This document shows positions 17,064-25,061 of a DNA stretch of 64,000 bases, piece by piece. The DNA comes from Chloroflexota bacterium (GTDB taxonomy: Bacteria; Chloroflexota; Anaerolineae; Anaerolineales; UBA11579): the NCBI GenBank assembly GCA_016191875.1, contig JACPVG010000029.1, forward strand, positions 124,001 to 188,000, given 5' to 3'. Numbering within the stretch: the first letter of the stretch is position 1; each line of letters starts with the position of its first letter. The translations under genes were made by a program, and so were the position numbers. The notes beneath the pieces are model-generated. The model was not told the DNA's origin, did not search any database, and was given only the letters and a program-made list of their open reading frames with translations.

Positions 17064-18374
17064 CTACGCCCGGTTAGAGAGCGTTTTTCTTGCCGGCCTT
17101 TCGGCAAGGATCTCCTGATACAACCCAACTATCTGCTCGGCAATCAGCCGCCAGGTATAGCCCTGGGCCAGTTCGGCGGCGTTGGCGCCCATCGTTGCGC
17201 GGGTTTCCGGCTCGTCCAGCAGGAGCGCAAGCCTATCTGCCAGGGCGGGGACATCCTGATCGGGGACGTGGAAGCCCGTAACGCCATCCTGAATCAGGAA
17301 GGCCAGGCCGCCCACCTGCGAGGCAACCACCGGGGTGCCGCAGGCCATGGCTTCGAGGGCAACCATCCCGAAGGATTCGTAGTGAGATGGTACAACCACG
17401 ACATCCGACGCCGAATAATAGTATGGCAACACGTCCTGGCCTTTTTTTCCGAGGAAGGTGACAAGATCCTGCAAGCCCAGTTCTTCGCGCAGGGATTGCA
17501 GCCGGGTCATTTCCCTGCCCAACGCAGCTTCTTCTGCGGCTGCATCTCCTCCGATGATCGCCAGACAGATATTGTGCCGTTCGAGCACACCCCGCTGCCG
17601 GAGGATGTTCAGCGCCCGAATCAGCGATTCGATGCCTTTCAAGGGCTCGATGCGGCCGACGAAGAGAAGTATCTTGCCCTTGTCCTGGGCGTTGATGAAT
17701 TCGCGGGCTTCATCTTTGGGGATGGGATAGAAGTGGGTGGTATCGACACCGGGAGGGACGATGCGCACATGGTCGGTCCGAACCTCGTACAGCCATTGAA
17801 GCTGGGCCAGTTCGGCAGGGGTAGCGGCAATGACCTTGTCGGCGGCACGGACGACCTCGCGTTCTCCCCGGATGCGATAGTCGCCTTCGCGCTCGCCATC
17901 TCCAGCGATGCGGTTCTTCATCAGGCCGAGGGTGTGGAACATGTGGGCCATCGGCACATTCCAGATCTCTTTCAGCGCCCGCCCGGCAATGCCGGACATC
18001 CAGTAGTGGCTGTGAATCAGATGATAGCCTTCCCCCTTGCGCCGCGAAAAGTCCAGAATCCCATTCACGAACTCATCCAGATGCTCGGCGAGATTTTGCT
18101 TGGGCAATGGGATCTCCGGGCCGGCCGGGACGTGGACGACCCGGTTGCCGTATCCCAGATCGTGCACGACATGCGGGACGTGGACGTCCTGCGACCGGGT
18201 GAAGACATCCACATGGACACCCTGGCGCCCCAGTTGACGGGTAAGTTCACGCACGTACACGTTCATCCCACCGGTATCCTTGCCGCCCAGGACGGCCAGG
18301 GGGCAGGTGTGGTATGAAAGCATGGCAATCCGCAGGGCGGGCGAGCCAGGGTTGTGTGCGGATGTGGTCTTCAT
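17064..18374 (-). CDS. Glycosyltransferase family 4 (MshA-like)
   Basis: This retaining GT-B glycosyltransferase of family GT4 has 436 residues. The N-terminal acceptor domain carries LGGKDTGGMNVYVRELTRQL, as in MshA and sucrose-phosphate synthases. The donor domain has LFVGRIEPLKGIESLIRAL and the E-x7-E motif in PSHYESFGMVALEAMACGTP. Similarity is closest in pattern to D-inositol-3-phosphate glycosyltransferases, but no other mycothiol genes are in the window, so the acceptor stays open. It ends 14 bases from the convergent ParB-USP gene, and the tRNA-Thr promoter lies just beyond its start. Confidence 0.88.
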   Translation of the reverse strand: MKTTSAHNPGSPALRIAMLSYHTCPLAVLGGKDTGGMNVYVRELTRQLGRQGVHVDVFTRSQDVHVPHVVHDLGYGNRVVHVPAGPEIPLPKQNLAEHLDEFVNGILDFSRRKGEGYHLIHSHYWMSGIAGRALKEIWNVPMAHMFHTLGLMKNRIAGDGEREGDYRIRGEREVVRAADKVIAATPAELAQLQWLYEVRTDHVRIVPPGVDTTHFYPIPKDEAREFINAQDKGKILLFVGRIEPLKGIESLIRALNILRQRGVLERHNICLAIIGGDAAAEEAALGREMTRLQSLREELGLQDLVTFLGKKGQDVLPYYYSASDVVVVPSHYESFGMVALEAMACGTPVVASQVGGLAFLIQDGVTGFHVPDQDVPALADRLALLLDEPETRATMGANAAELAQGYTWRLIAEQIVGLYQEILAERPARKTLSNRA

Positions 18375-18416
18375 GGAGTTCTAGCGTTTCGCTCTCTCGG
18401 GATTGGCGGCGGCTGG

Positions 18417-18422
18417 TATAAT
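18417..18422 (+). promoter_or_regulatory. -10 box of tRNA-Thr
   Basis: TATAAT lies 29 bases before the mature tRNA 5' end. A small hairpin (CTCC CCGCAG GGAG, 18430-18444) lies in the leader between them and could be removed with it during 5' processing. Confidence 0.5.
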
Positions 18423-18451
18423 GGCCAACGCTCCCCGCAGGGAGCTGTGCC

Positions 18452-18524
18452 GCCACCATAGCTCAGCTGGTAGAGCAAACGATTCGTAATCGTTAGGTCG
18501 TGGGTTCGAATCCCACTGGTGGCT
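18452..18524 (+). tRNA. tRNA-Thr (anticodon CGT)
   Basis: A complete 73-base cloverleaf. The acceptor stem is GCCACCA/TGGTGGC, the D stem GCTC/GAGC, the anticodon stem AACGA/TCGTT with loop TTCGTAA, and the T stem GTGGG/CCCAC with loop TTCGAAT. The anticodon is CGT, reading ACG threonine codons. The discriminator base is T and the CCA end is not encoded. Confidence 0.97.
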
Positions 18525-18533
18525 TATCCGGCG

Positions 18534-18564
18534 CGTCCCGTTGCCTCTGGCACGGGACGTTTTT
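18534..18564 (+). terminator. Rho-independent terminator after tRNA-Thr
   Basis: The stem CGTCCCGT(T)GCC / GGCACGGGACG, with one bulged T and a TCT loop, is followed by TTTTTG. It starts 10 bases after the tRNA. Confidence 0.85.
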
Positions 18565-18577
18565 GTTCCCAGGAGCC

Positions 18578-18760
18578 TCATGATTGCGCCGGAAGCCGGT
18601 ACTGCAGAATGGCCGGGTGAATCGCATTCGGGAAGAACACGAAGACAGTGTCGATGAACGCGATGCGCTTGCCCTTGTCGCCCGGCGGGTTGCTGGTGTC
18701 GAAGCGAATCGGCTGCTGGAGCAAACTGGCGGGGTTCTGGACGATTTCCGTAATGTTCAT
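18578..18760 (-). pseudogene. Short gene fragment, N-terminus resembling an M20 peptidase
   Basis: A 60-codon frame with normal codon use starts at ATG 18760. It reads NITEIVQNPASLLQQPIRFD, followed by TSNPPGDKG. The D-T-S/T-N-P-P-G stretch is the N-terminal hallmark of M20 (ArgE/DapE/CPG2) peptidases, but the remaining 350 residues are absent and the tail (IAFIDTVFVFFPNAIHPAIL) does not fit that family. No Shine-Dalgarno is present, and a miniature inverted-repeat element begins 17 bases upstream of the start. It is best read as a broken remnant, possibly a junction of two fragments. A real 60-residue protein cannot be excluded. Confidence 0.4.
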
Positions 18761-18776
18761 GAAGGGCGCGGTTCTT

Positions 18777-18912
18777 AAGTAGTCCACCGAAAGTTTTTAG
18801 ACAAGGGCGCCCTCAAGTTCTGGCCTGTTCGCTCTCGGAGAACCTCCAGGACTACTTTTAACAGTTGGCCATTTGGGCGCACTGCTTTTTTAATCACTTA
18901 CGGCCAACTACA
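18777..18912 (-). mobile_element. Miniature inverted-repeat element, copy 1
   Basis: This 136-base element is a diverged, oppositely oriented copy of the element at 57251-57388. The terminal inverted repeats are about 25-30 bases and imperfect (AAGTAGTCCACCGAAAGT at 18777 and, on the other strand, GTAGTTGGCCGTAAGTG from 18910). An inner palindrome (AGTTGGCC...GGCCAACT) and the shared block TTAAAAGTAGTC lie inside. There is no coding capacity, so it is MITE-like. It separates the M20-like fragment from udk, and its end lies only 20 bases from the udk -10 box. Confidence 0.75.
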
Positions 18913-18931
18913 TAGTGCAGACGGCTGCCAT

Positions 18932-18937
18932 TATAAT
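18932..18937 (+). promoter_or_regulatory. -10 box for leaderless udk
   Basis: A perfect TATAAT, then six bases (CGGGGC), then ATG 18944. There is no room for a ribosome binding site, which implies a leaderless transcript. Confidence 0.65.
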
Positions 18938-18943
18938 CGGGGC

Positions 18944-19627
18944 ATGACCAAGAATGCCCACACCCTCGTGATCGGCATCGCGGGAGGCACCGGTTCCGGC
19001 AAGACGACCGTGGCAAACGCCATCCTGGATGTGGTCGGACGCGACAAAGTGGCCTATGTGCCGCACGACGCCTACTACAAAGACCTGAGCCTGCTTCCGC
19101 CGGTTCAGCGGGCGGCTGTCAATTTCGACCATCCGGATTCGCTGGACACGGAATTGATGACCAAGCAGATCAGTCAGTTGCGGCGCGGCCAGGATGTGCA
19201 CCTGCCAATCTACGATTTCACGACCCACACGCGCACCCGTGAATCCGTTCATGTCCCGGCGCGGCCAATCATTCTGGTGGAAGGCATCCTGATCTTTGCG
19301 GAACCGGCCTTGCGCAAGGCGTTTGACGTGAAGATTTTTGTGGATACCGATGCGGATATCCGTCTGATCCGCCGATTGGAGCGCGACATCAGCGAGCGCG
19401 GCCGCACGACCGAATCGGTGCTGCACCAGTACCTGAGCACTGTCCGGCCCATGCACCTTGAATTCGTCGAGCCTTCCAAGCGTTACGCGGATGTGATCAT
19501 CCCGGAGGGCGGCTATAACCAGGTGGCCCTGGATATGGTCATCGCCCGAATCGATACACTTCTGCGGAGCCTGCCGGATGGCGAAGGCAAACCCAAGAAG
19601 AGCGCCAAGAAGAAGCAACTGGCCTGA
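18944..19627 (+). CDS. udk: Uridine kinase
   Basis: This enzyme phosphorylates uridine and cytidine with ATP or GTP in pyrimidine salvage. It has 227 residues, the normal length. The P-loop is [12 protein letters not shown] (residues 11-22). The [12 protein letters not shown] and FDHPDSLD segments and the lid region [15 protein letters not shown] are all conserved. The C-terminus has a short lysine-rich tail (PKKSAKKKQ). The start appears leaderless: TATAAT lies exactly six bases upstream. A cyclophilin gene follows after 32 bases. Confidence 0.96.
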   Translation: MTKNAHTLVIGIAGGTGSGKTTVANAILDVVGRDKVAYVPHDAYYKDLSLLPPVQRAAVNFDHPDSLDTELMTKQISQLRRGQDVHLPIYDFTTHTRTRESVHVPARPIILVEGILIFAEPALRKAFDVKIFVDTDADIRLIRRLERDISERGRTTESVLHQYLSTVRPMHLEFVEPSKRYADVIIPEGGYNQVALDMVIARIDTLLRSLPDGEGKPKKSAKKKQLA

Positions 19628-19659
19628 ACAATTCAACTCGGCAAGGAAAGGAAACCAGG

Positions 19660-20148
19660 ATGGCAACGGAAATGCAGTGGAGCGCCCCACCGGCAATGGA
19701 GATAGACCCCAAGAAATCCTACCATGCGGTCATGAATACCGCTGCGGGTGACCTGAAGCTGCGGCTTTTTGCAGCCCAGGTCCCAAAGACGGTCAACAAC
19801 TTCGTTTTCCTGGCACGCCAGGGATTCTACAACGACACCACGTTCCACCGCGTCATTGAAAATTTCATGGCTCAGGGCGGCGACCCGACCGGAACAGGCC
19901 GGGGCGGCCCGGGCTACAAATTCGAGGATGAGTTCGACCCGGCGCTCAAGCACTCCGGCCGCGGAACTCTTTCGATGGCCAACGCCGGGCCGAACACAAA
20001 CGGCTCACAATTCTTTATTACCCATCTTGATACACCCTGGCTGGATGGAAAGCATGCCGTCTTCGGTGAACTGGTTGAGGGCGAGGATTCGCTGATGGCA
20101 ATCGAGAATGGCACGCGCCTGATCTCCGTGACTATCCTCGAAGAGTAG
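19660..20148 (+). CDS. Cyclophilin-type peptidyl-prolyl cis-trans isomerase
   Basis: This 162-residue cytoplasmic cyclophilin has no signal peptide. It accelerates cis-trans isomerization of Xaa-Pro bonds. The active-site landmarks are [19 protein letters not shown], then [20 protein letters not shown], and [10 protein letters not shown], containing the conserved Arg, Phe, Gln and His positions. ATG 19660 has AAGGAAAGGAAACCAGG upstream. It is probably co-transcribed with udk and the following VTT protein gene. Confidence 0.95.
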   Translation: MATEMQWSAPPAMEIDPKKSYHAVMNTAAGDLKLRLFAAQVPKTVNNFVFLARQGFYNDTTFHRVIENFMAQGGDPTGTGRGGPGYKFEDEFDPALKHSGRGTLSMANAGPNTNGSQFFITHLDTPWLDGKHAVFGELVEGEDSLMAIENGTRLISVTILEE

Positions 20149-20172
20149 GCGGGTGAACTGACCAACCCGGGC

Positions 20173-20721
20173 GTGCCTCAGGCTCGACAACACCAGCGCC
20201 GCGCAGGCATCCTGCGCGGCCTTGCTTTGGTCTTTGTCATCGCAATCAGCGTGGCGGTTTTTCTGCTACCGGAAAGCGAAGCGGAACGCCTGAGGAATTA
20301 CGGCTATCCTGGGATATTCCTTTTTTCCATTCTGGCAAACGCCACCGTGATTCTCCCGGCGCCGGGCTTGCTGCTGGTGTTCAGTTTCGGGGCGCGCTTT
20401 CACCCCCTGGGGGTGGCGCTAGCAGCCGCGGCGGGCGCGGCCATTGGCGAGCTCTCCGGATATCTGGCCGGGTTCGGCGGGCAGGCTGTCTTCGAGCGTG
20501 CCGACGTGTACGCCCGGCTCGAGGGCTGGATGCGCAAGAACGGCCCGCTCACCGTTATGGCCCTGGCTTTCGTGCCGAATCCGTTCTTCGATCTCGCCGG
20601 GATGGCAGCCGGAGCGCTGCGTATGCCAGTGAGGTCTTTCCTTTTCTGGGTGTTCTGGGGCAAACTACTGAAAATGATCCTTGTAGCGTATGCCGGCGCC
20701 GAGTTGGCCGCTTTGCCCTGA
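20173..20721 (+). CDS. VTT-domain (DedA/SNARE-associated) membrane protein
   Basis: This 182-residue membrane protein of the VTT/DedA-like superfamily has an N-terminal helix, then re-entrant and transmembrane segments. The conserved glycine-rich block GAAIGELSGYLAGFGGQ and the AFVPNPFFDLAGMAAGALRM segment take the place of the usual F-x(3)-R-x(3)-P-G region. Relatives take part in lipid scrambling and membrane homeostasis. GTG 20173 follows the cyclophilin stop by 24 bases. The exact function is unknown. Confidence 0.8.
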   Translation: MPQARQHQRRAGILRGLALVFVIAISVAVFLLPESEAERLRNYGYPGIFLFSILANATVILPAPGLLLVFSFGARFHPLGVALAAAAGAAIGELSGYLAGFGGQAVFERADVYARLEGWMRKNGPLTVMALAFVPNPFFDLAGMAAGALRMPVRSFLFWVFWGKLLKMILVAYAGAELAALP

Positions 20722-20730
20722 CCGCGGCGG

Positions 20731-22218
20731 TTACTGGGGAAGATTGTAGTAGTTGTATACCACCCGGGCGAGGTCGGCGATCAGCGCAGAGATGGGCTCC
20801 CAGACCAGTTGGACAGGGTGATGGAAGAAGATGACAAGAACGTAGTTGCCGCTGGGGGTGAAGACGATGCCGGCATCGCCAATGGTCGTGATTGCCCCTG
20901 TGAGGTCAGTGACCCAACCGTGTTTATGGGCGATGCGAGTACCTTCCGGCGTGCCGGCGGGGATGAGGAACGGCACGAAGTTGCGGGAGAGGTACTCGAC
21001 CATCTGCTGGCATTCATCCTGGGTGATCTCGTCGGGGAAGACGGCCACCAGCGCCCCGCCGCCATTCTGGGCGCAGTGGTAGATATCTTCGAGCAGCATT
21101 CCCAGCTCAAGCGGAGTCGTCTGGTTGTAGGGGTCGAGGTCGGTAGGGAGGTCGGTGCGCGAATTGGCTTCGGTGGTGAAGAACTGGAGTATCGGCGAAC
21201 CGGGCCGGAAGTAGCCGGCCAGGAAGGTGTTCATCAACCCAAGTTCCTGCATATCGGCGGTGACTTCCAGCGGGCCGCGGAATTGATTGATATAGCCTTC
21301 CATCAGCCAATCGGCCGGATCGTTGCCGGATTCTTCGATCATGCCAGCCAGGAGATTATAGGCTTCCTGGCCGGAGTTCTCATCCACCCGCCGGTAGGCG
21401 GAGATCATGATGGGAATCTTGATGGTGCTGGAAGCGGTGAAGGCCACATCCGGCGGCATCGGGACAGCCTGCCCGGCGTTCTGAACAAAGTAGATTTCCT
21501 GGGCGGTCTGGAGATCGAGCAAATAGATCGCGGCCACACCGTCGAACTCACTGACATCCAGGGTTTGCTTCAGGAAGATTTCCAGATTCTGGATGGAGGG
21601 GCGGGCAGGGCTGGTGCGGCGGACCGGCAGGCTTACCACCCTGCGAGCGGGCGAACGCAATGCATCGCCGACCTGGACGAGGGCCGCATCAGTATCGATC
21701 TCAAGGCCGGGCGAACCGGGGGCGAAGTTGAGGGTGCCGGTTTGCGGGCGGGCCGAGGAGGCGGGCCGGTTGTAGCGCGGCGCGATCTCGCTTTCCAGAT
21801 ACGTCCGCAGGAGGGCTTCGGAATAGGTTGCGTCTAATGGCACTTCCTCGGGGAACCCACGGTTACCCCACAGGTAAGCCCAGAATTCCGACCAGAACGG
21901 GCCGCCGGTGCGGGCCAAGTCGGCGGCGGCCAGCATGCTTTCCAGGTTGAGCGCAAAGCCCACCTGGGCGGGGTCGAGGTGAATGCGCTGGTCTTCAAAC
22001 TGAAGTTCAACGGGAAGATTGTAGGCTGCCAAAAGGCGCTCGGCGGCCTGCTCGCGGGTGAGGTTGCCGACCGGCACTCCGCCCACCGTCAGCCCGGCGG
22101 GGTAGGTGATGCGAGAGCGGCTGAACACAATCAATTGGATGGCGAGCAGGACGATGGCGGCCAGGACAAGGCCGATGAAAAACAACTGGATCACGCCTGA
22201 GCCACGGCGGATTTGCAT
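20731..22218 (-). CDS. Membrane-anchored class A beta-lactamase-like protein with PG-binding-like N-terminus
   Basis: ATG 22218 (AGGAG twelve bases upstream) gives 495 residues. There is one N-terminal membrane anchor (residues 11-32) and a region of about 45-210 resembling YoaR/VanW-associated peptidoglycan-binding repeats (GLTVGGVPVGNLTREQAAERL). A serine-hydrolase domain of the class A beta-lactamase fold follows. S264-T-I-K267 fits the S-x-x-K nucleophile motif, ESGND (295-299) resembles the SDN loop, and HKHGW matches the K-T/S-G strand. The Glu166 region is not clear. A cell-wall-directed transpeptidase- or hydrolase-like role is as likely as drug resistance. Confidence 0.75.
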   Translation of the reverse strand: MQIRRGSGVIQLFFIGLVLAAIVLLAIQLIVFSRSRITYPAGLTVGGVPVGNLTREQAAERLLAAYNLPVELQFEDQRIHLDPAQVGFALNLESMLAAADLARTGGPFWSEFWAYLWGNRGFPEEVPLDATYSEALLRTYLESEIAPRYNRPASSARPQTGTLNFAPGSPGLEIDTDAALVQVGDALRSPARRVVSLPVRRTSPARPSIQNLEIFLKQTLDVSEFDGVAAIYLLDLQTAQEIYFVQNAGQAVPMPPDVAFTASSTIKIPIMISAYRRVDENSGQEAYNLLAGMIEESGNDPADWLMEGYINQFRGPLEVTADMQELGLMNTFLAGYFRPGSPILQFFTTEANSRTDLPTDLDPYNQTTPLELGMLLEDIYHCAQNGGGALVAVFPDEITQDECQQMVEYLSRNFVPFLIPAGTPEGTRIAHKHGWVTDLTGAITTIGDAGIVFTPSGNYVLVIFFHHPVQLVWEPISALIADLARVVYNYYNLPQ

Positions 22219-22250
22219 GCAGAAACACTCCTTGAGTAAGCCAATCAGGG

Positions 22251-22259
22251 AGTATATCA
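22251..22259 (-). promoter_or_regulatory. Extended -10 promoter of the beta-lactamase-like gene
   Basis: On the minus strand, TGATATACT has the extended -10 form (TG-N-TATACT). It is about 33 bases before ATG 22218, which has its own AGGAG Shine-Dalgarno. Confidence 0.45.
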
Positions 22260-22300
22260 TACGGGGCTGTAAGAGCGTTTCTGCCAACCGCAAGGTGAGT

Positions 22301-22357
22301 TAGAATGAATGCATGACAGCCGCCTCACACTCACCTTCATTGCCGTCCGGAAGCTGA
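22301..22357 (+). other. Possible leaderless 14-codon leader ORF before proline dehydrogenase
   Basis: TAGAAT (22301-22306) is followed after six bases by ATG 22313, opening a 14-residue frame (MTAASHSPSLPSGS) that stops at 22355-22357. The proline dehydrogenase ATG comes one base later, at 22359. The -10 geometry equals that of the leaderless genes here. Termination next to the downstream start could allow translational coupling. Two of the 14 codons are proline. It may also be only the untranslated leader. Confidence 0.3.
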
Positions 22358-22358
22358 A

Positions 22359-23318
22359 ATGCTGCGATCACTGCTGATTTCTCTTTCCAAGGCCGGCTGG
22401 ATGAAACGAATGGTCATGGGCTGGGGGATCGCCCGCCGGGTCGCCCGCCGGTTTGTGGCCGGGGAAACCCTGGTGGATGCCCTAGATGCCGTCAGGGCGC
22501 TCAACCAGAAGGGGATGAGCGCCACGCTGGATCAACTGGGCGAAGACACCACGACGCCCGGCGAGGCACGCGCCACGACAACCCAGATCATTTCAATCCT
22601 TGACGCTATCCACAAGAGCGAGATCAGGGCGAACCTCTCGCTAAAGCTCACCCAGATCGGTCTGGCGCTCGACCGCGACCTGTGCGCGGAGAACCTGCGG
22701 CGAATCCTGACCCACGCCCGTGAACTCGGCATCTTCGTGCGGGTGGATATGGAGGATTTCGGCTGCCTGGAGCCGACCCTGTCCCTCTACGAAAAGATGC
22801 AAGCCGAAGGGTTTAATAATGTCGGCATGGTGATTCAATCGTATCTGTATCGCAGCGAGGCGGATGTTGCCAGGCTGCTGGAGAGCCAGACTCGCATCCG
22901 GCTGGTGAAAGGCGCTTACAAGGAATCCGACCAGGTTGCCTTTCCGAAGAAGGCGGACGCGGATGCCGCGTTTGACCGAATCACGGCGTTGCTCCTGCAA
23001 GCCTCGGCCACGGCCGGCGCGCCGATTGCCAGCCCGGACGGTACCTGGCCGCCGATCCCGGCCATCGCCACCCATGACGAAAGGCGCGTACAATTCGCGC
23101 TTGATCTGGCGCACCGGCTCGACCTGCCAAAGGAACGAATGGAATTCCAGATGCTCTATGGCATCCGCAGAAACCTGCAGGAAGCCCTGTGCGAACAGGG
23201 CTATCCGGTGCGCATCTACGTGCCATTTGGCACGCAGTGGTACCCGTATTTCATGCGACGGCTGGCCGAGCGCCCAGCCAACCTGTGGTTCTTCCTTTCC
23301 AGTCTGGTTCGGCGGTAG
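22359..23318 (+). CDS. Proline dehydrogenase
   Basis: This 319-residue FAD-dependent proline dehydrogenase carries out the first step of proline catabolism, proline to pyrroline-5-carboxylate. It is the stand-alone TIM-barrel type found in Deinococcus-Thermus and many Gram-positives. Landmarks are SATLDQLGED at strand one, NLSLKLTQIGL, VRVDMEDFG, RLVKGAYKES, IATHDERRVQ and FQMLYGIRRNLQ. The final segment YVPFGTQWYPYFMRRLAERP carries the substrate-carboxylate-binding arginines. No P5C dehydrogenase is nearby. The direct Shine-Dalgarno is poor, and a short upstream frame ends next to the start. Confidence 0.95.
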   Translation: MLRSLLISLSKAGWMKRMVMGWGIARRVARRFVAGETLVDALDAVRALNQKGMSATLDQLGEDTTTPGEARATTTQIISILDAIHKSEIRANLSLKLTQIGLALDRDLCAENLRRILTHARELGIFVRVDMEDFGCLEPTLSLYEKMQAEGFNNVGMVIQSYLYRSEADVARLLESQTRIRLVKGAYKESDQVAFPKKADADAAFDRITALLLQASATAGAPIASPDGTWPPIPAIATHDERRVQFALDLAHRLDLPKERMEFQMLYGIRRNLQEALCEQGYPVRIYVPFGTQWYPYFMRRLAERPANLWFFLSSLVRR

Positions 23319-23336
23319 TATCAGAGCCCTCCAACC

Positions 23337-24086
23337 ATGCGAAAGCCAGAACTGATTCTGCTGTTGTGCCTGTTCCTGGCGGCCTGTTCGCAGGGCGTGC
23401 CCAGTATTCCATCCCTTACCGGGACCGCCACGGCGGCGTCTGCCATCACGGCCAGCCCAACGGCAGCAATGACGGCAACGCTGACGGCAACACTGACAGA
23501 AACCCCAACACCCACGATAACCCTGACGCCGTCGATCACGCCCACTCCGACGTTTGCACTTCCAGAAGGCGTCGTGAAGGTGGCCCAGGCGTTCTGCCGC
23601 TATGGGCCGGGCAAGGCGTATCTGCCGGCAAACGACCTCGTGCAGGGCGACCGTGTCATCATTGGGGGCAAGGACGCCACCGGGGCGTGGCTGTTCGTCA
23701 AACCGGACTTCATCGACCGTTATTGCTGGTCGGCTGCCTCGAATTTCGAGATCAGCGGCGACCTGAGGACTGTGATCGTCCAAGAGACCCACCTGCCTAA
23801 ATCGGGCTTTGTGAACCCGCCGACCGGCGTTTCGGCGGTGCGCACGGGCAACCAGGTGAACATCACCTGGGATGCTGCGAATTACATCCCGGTCGGCGAC
23901 CGGCGCGGGTATCTGCTGGAACTCACCATCTGCCAGAACGGCGCGTATTTCTTTTCGGCCTGGCATACCGATGGGACCAGCTTTACCATTCAGGATGACG
24001 CGGGCTGCAGCGCGCCTTCGAGCGGGCTGCTGTACATCGCCGAAAAGCACGGCTATTCTGAACCGGTATCCATCCCCTGGCCGTAG
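23337..24086 (+). CDS. Lipoprotein with Thr/Pro linker and SH3-like region
   Basis: A lipoprotein of 249 residues with lipobox LAAC (Cys17). A threonine/proline-rich linker covers residues 30-75. A bacterial SH3-like segment follows (VAQAFCRYGPGKAYLPANDL, then GDRVIIGGKD), with the R-Y-G-P-G motif of SH3b domains. The C-terminal 90 residues are predicted beta and FN3-like (TGVSAVRTGNQVNITWDAA). The design suggests a cell-surface anchor or binding protein. No catalytic residues are visible, and the ligand is unknown. Confidence 0.75.
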   Translation: MRKPELILLLCLFLAACSQGVPSIPSLTGTATAASAITASPTAAMTATLTATLTETPTPTITLTPSITPTPTFALPEGVVKVAQAFCRYGPGKAYLPANDLVQGDRVIIGGKDATGAWLFVKPDFIDRYCWSAASNFEISGDLRTVIVQETHLPKSGFVNPPTGVSAVRTGNQVNITWDAANYIPVGDRRGYLLELTICQNGAYFFSAWHTDGTSFTIQDDAGCSAPSSGLLYIAEKHGYSEPVSIPWP

Positions 24087-24107
24087 ATCGGCCACTCCAG
24101 GAGAACC

Positions 24108-24587
24108 ATGTCCGACACACCCACTGAACTGTCCGATAAGCTGGCCCGTGAGGGCCAGAAATCGCTCGAGTTCTTTCGGGCCATACCGGAATCAAACTGG
24201 ACCACCCGCGTCTATCAGGATGGGGCGCGCTGGGATGTGCAGCACGTGCTGATCCATCTCGCTGAGACGGAAGAGGACATCCCGCGGCTGATGCGTTCCA
24301 TCCTCTCCGGCGGCGAGGGCGTTGCCAAAGGATTTGACATCGATGCGTATAACTCAGAACGCGTCGGCAGCGCGCAGGCGGCTACCCCCGAGGACTGGCT
24401 GGCGCGCTTTGCCGCCCGGCGCGCCGAAACGGTGGCCTTTGTGGGCGGCCTGACGGAGACAGACCTGCAGCAGCGTGGACGACATCCTTTCCTGGGGGAA
24501 ACGGAGATTGTTGAGATGATCAGGCTGATGTATTTGCATGTGCAGATGCACCAGCGCGATGTCAAACGCGCGCTGCACGGTGGGTGA
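24108..24587 (+). CDS. DinB-family protein
   Basis: This 159-residue four-helix protein is of the DinB/YfiT superfamily. The potential metal-binding histidines are in VQHVLIHLAE and LHVQMHQRDV, matching the three-His pattern of metal-dependent DinB thiol S-transferases. AGGAGA lies eight bases before ATG 24108. Members include bacillithiol or mycothiol S-transferases and uncharacterised stress proteins, and the thiol partner here cannot be inferred. Confidence 0.8.
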   Translation: MSDTPTELSDKLAREGQKSLEFFRAIPESNWTTRVYQDGARWDVQHVLIHLAETEEDIPRLMRSILSGGEGVAKGFDIDAYNSERVGSAQAATPEDWLARFAARRAETVAFVGGLTETDLQQRGRHPFLGETEIVEMIRLMYLHVQMHQRDVKRALHGG

Positions 24588-24632
24588 GCAGGTTCTGCTC
24601 CGGGGGCGTTGGTTATAATTCGGCAAGATGCA

Positions 24633-25061
24633 ATGAAGACCGACATCATCCCCGACGTCGCGGTGCGCCGGCTAACACCACAAGGAGATCTCCTGGTGTT
24701 GTTGCGCGCTGAAGACCATGTGCTCAGACGGTTTGGGCAGGCGGAGTTCTTCAGCCTGCCTGCGGGCAGCGAGTTGGACTATCGTTTGCGGGATGACGCC
24801 GATGAGTACGTTGCCATCCTGCGCGGCGCGGCCGCGCTTGAACTCCTGGATACGCGCCTTGAGTCGCCTGCTTATCAGATGGGAATGAAGATTGAGGAGA
24901 GCGCACCGTTCGCCGTCCTGGTGCCCTGGGGTGTGGCCGTCCGATTCCATGTGGCGAAGCCTATTGACGTGGTCAGGTTCTCGACCCATTCCAGCGGGGA
25001 GGGGGCCGAGAGATCCCGCTGGACGGAGGATGAGTTGCGTTCGCGGGGAGGGAACCGATGA
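24633..25061 (+). CDS. Cupin-like protein
   Basis: This 142-residue single-domain protein has a predicted double-stranded beta-helix, with FSLPAGSELDYRLRDDADEY, then VAILRGAAALELL and AVLVPWGVAVRFHV. The pattern recalls RmlC/FdtA-like sugar-epimerase cupins, but the metal-binding histidines of ordinary cupins are missing. ATG 24633 is preferred. TATAAT at 24614-24619 lies 13 bases upstream, and a frame-open TTG further upstream falls before this promoter. The stop overlaps the next gene's ATG by four bases. Function is not known. Confidence 0.6.
   Translation: MKTDIIPDVAVRRLTPQGDLLVLLRAEDHVLRRFGQAEFFSLPAGSELDYRLRDDADEYVAILRGAAALELLDTRLESPAYQMGMKIEESAPFAVLVPWGVAVRFHVAKPIDVVRFSTHSSGEGAERSRWTEDELRSRGGNR

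Noticed and set aside
17051-17100. Possible terminator between the ParB-USP and GT4 genes (AACGC ... GCGTTTTT)
   Set aside because: The pairing is only five bases around a 25-base loop, too weak to list.
18381-18581. Minus-strand frame across the tRNA-Thr gene
   Set aside because: It is the antisense of a complete cloverleaf and its terminator; the peptide is of the kind often mis-annotated opposite tRNAs.
24628-24636. Two-codon upstream ORF (ATG CAA TGA) overlapping the cupin-like start
   Set aside because: It lies eight bases after the -10 box, not six, and such a short frame is likely by chance.
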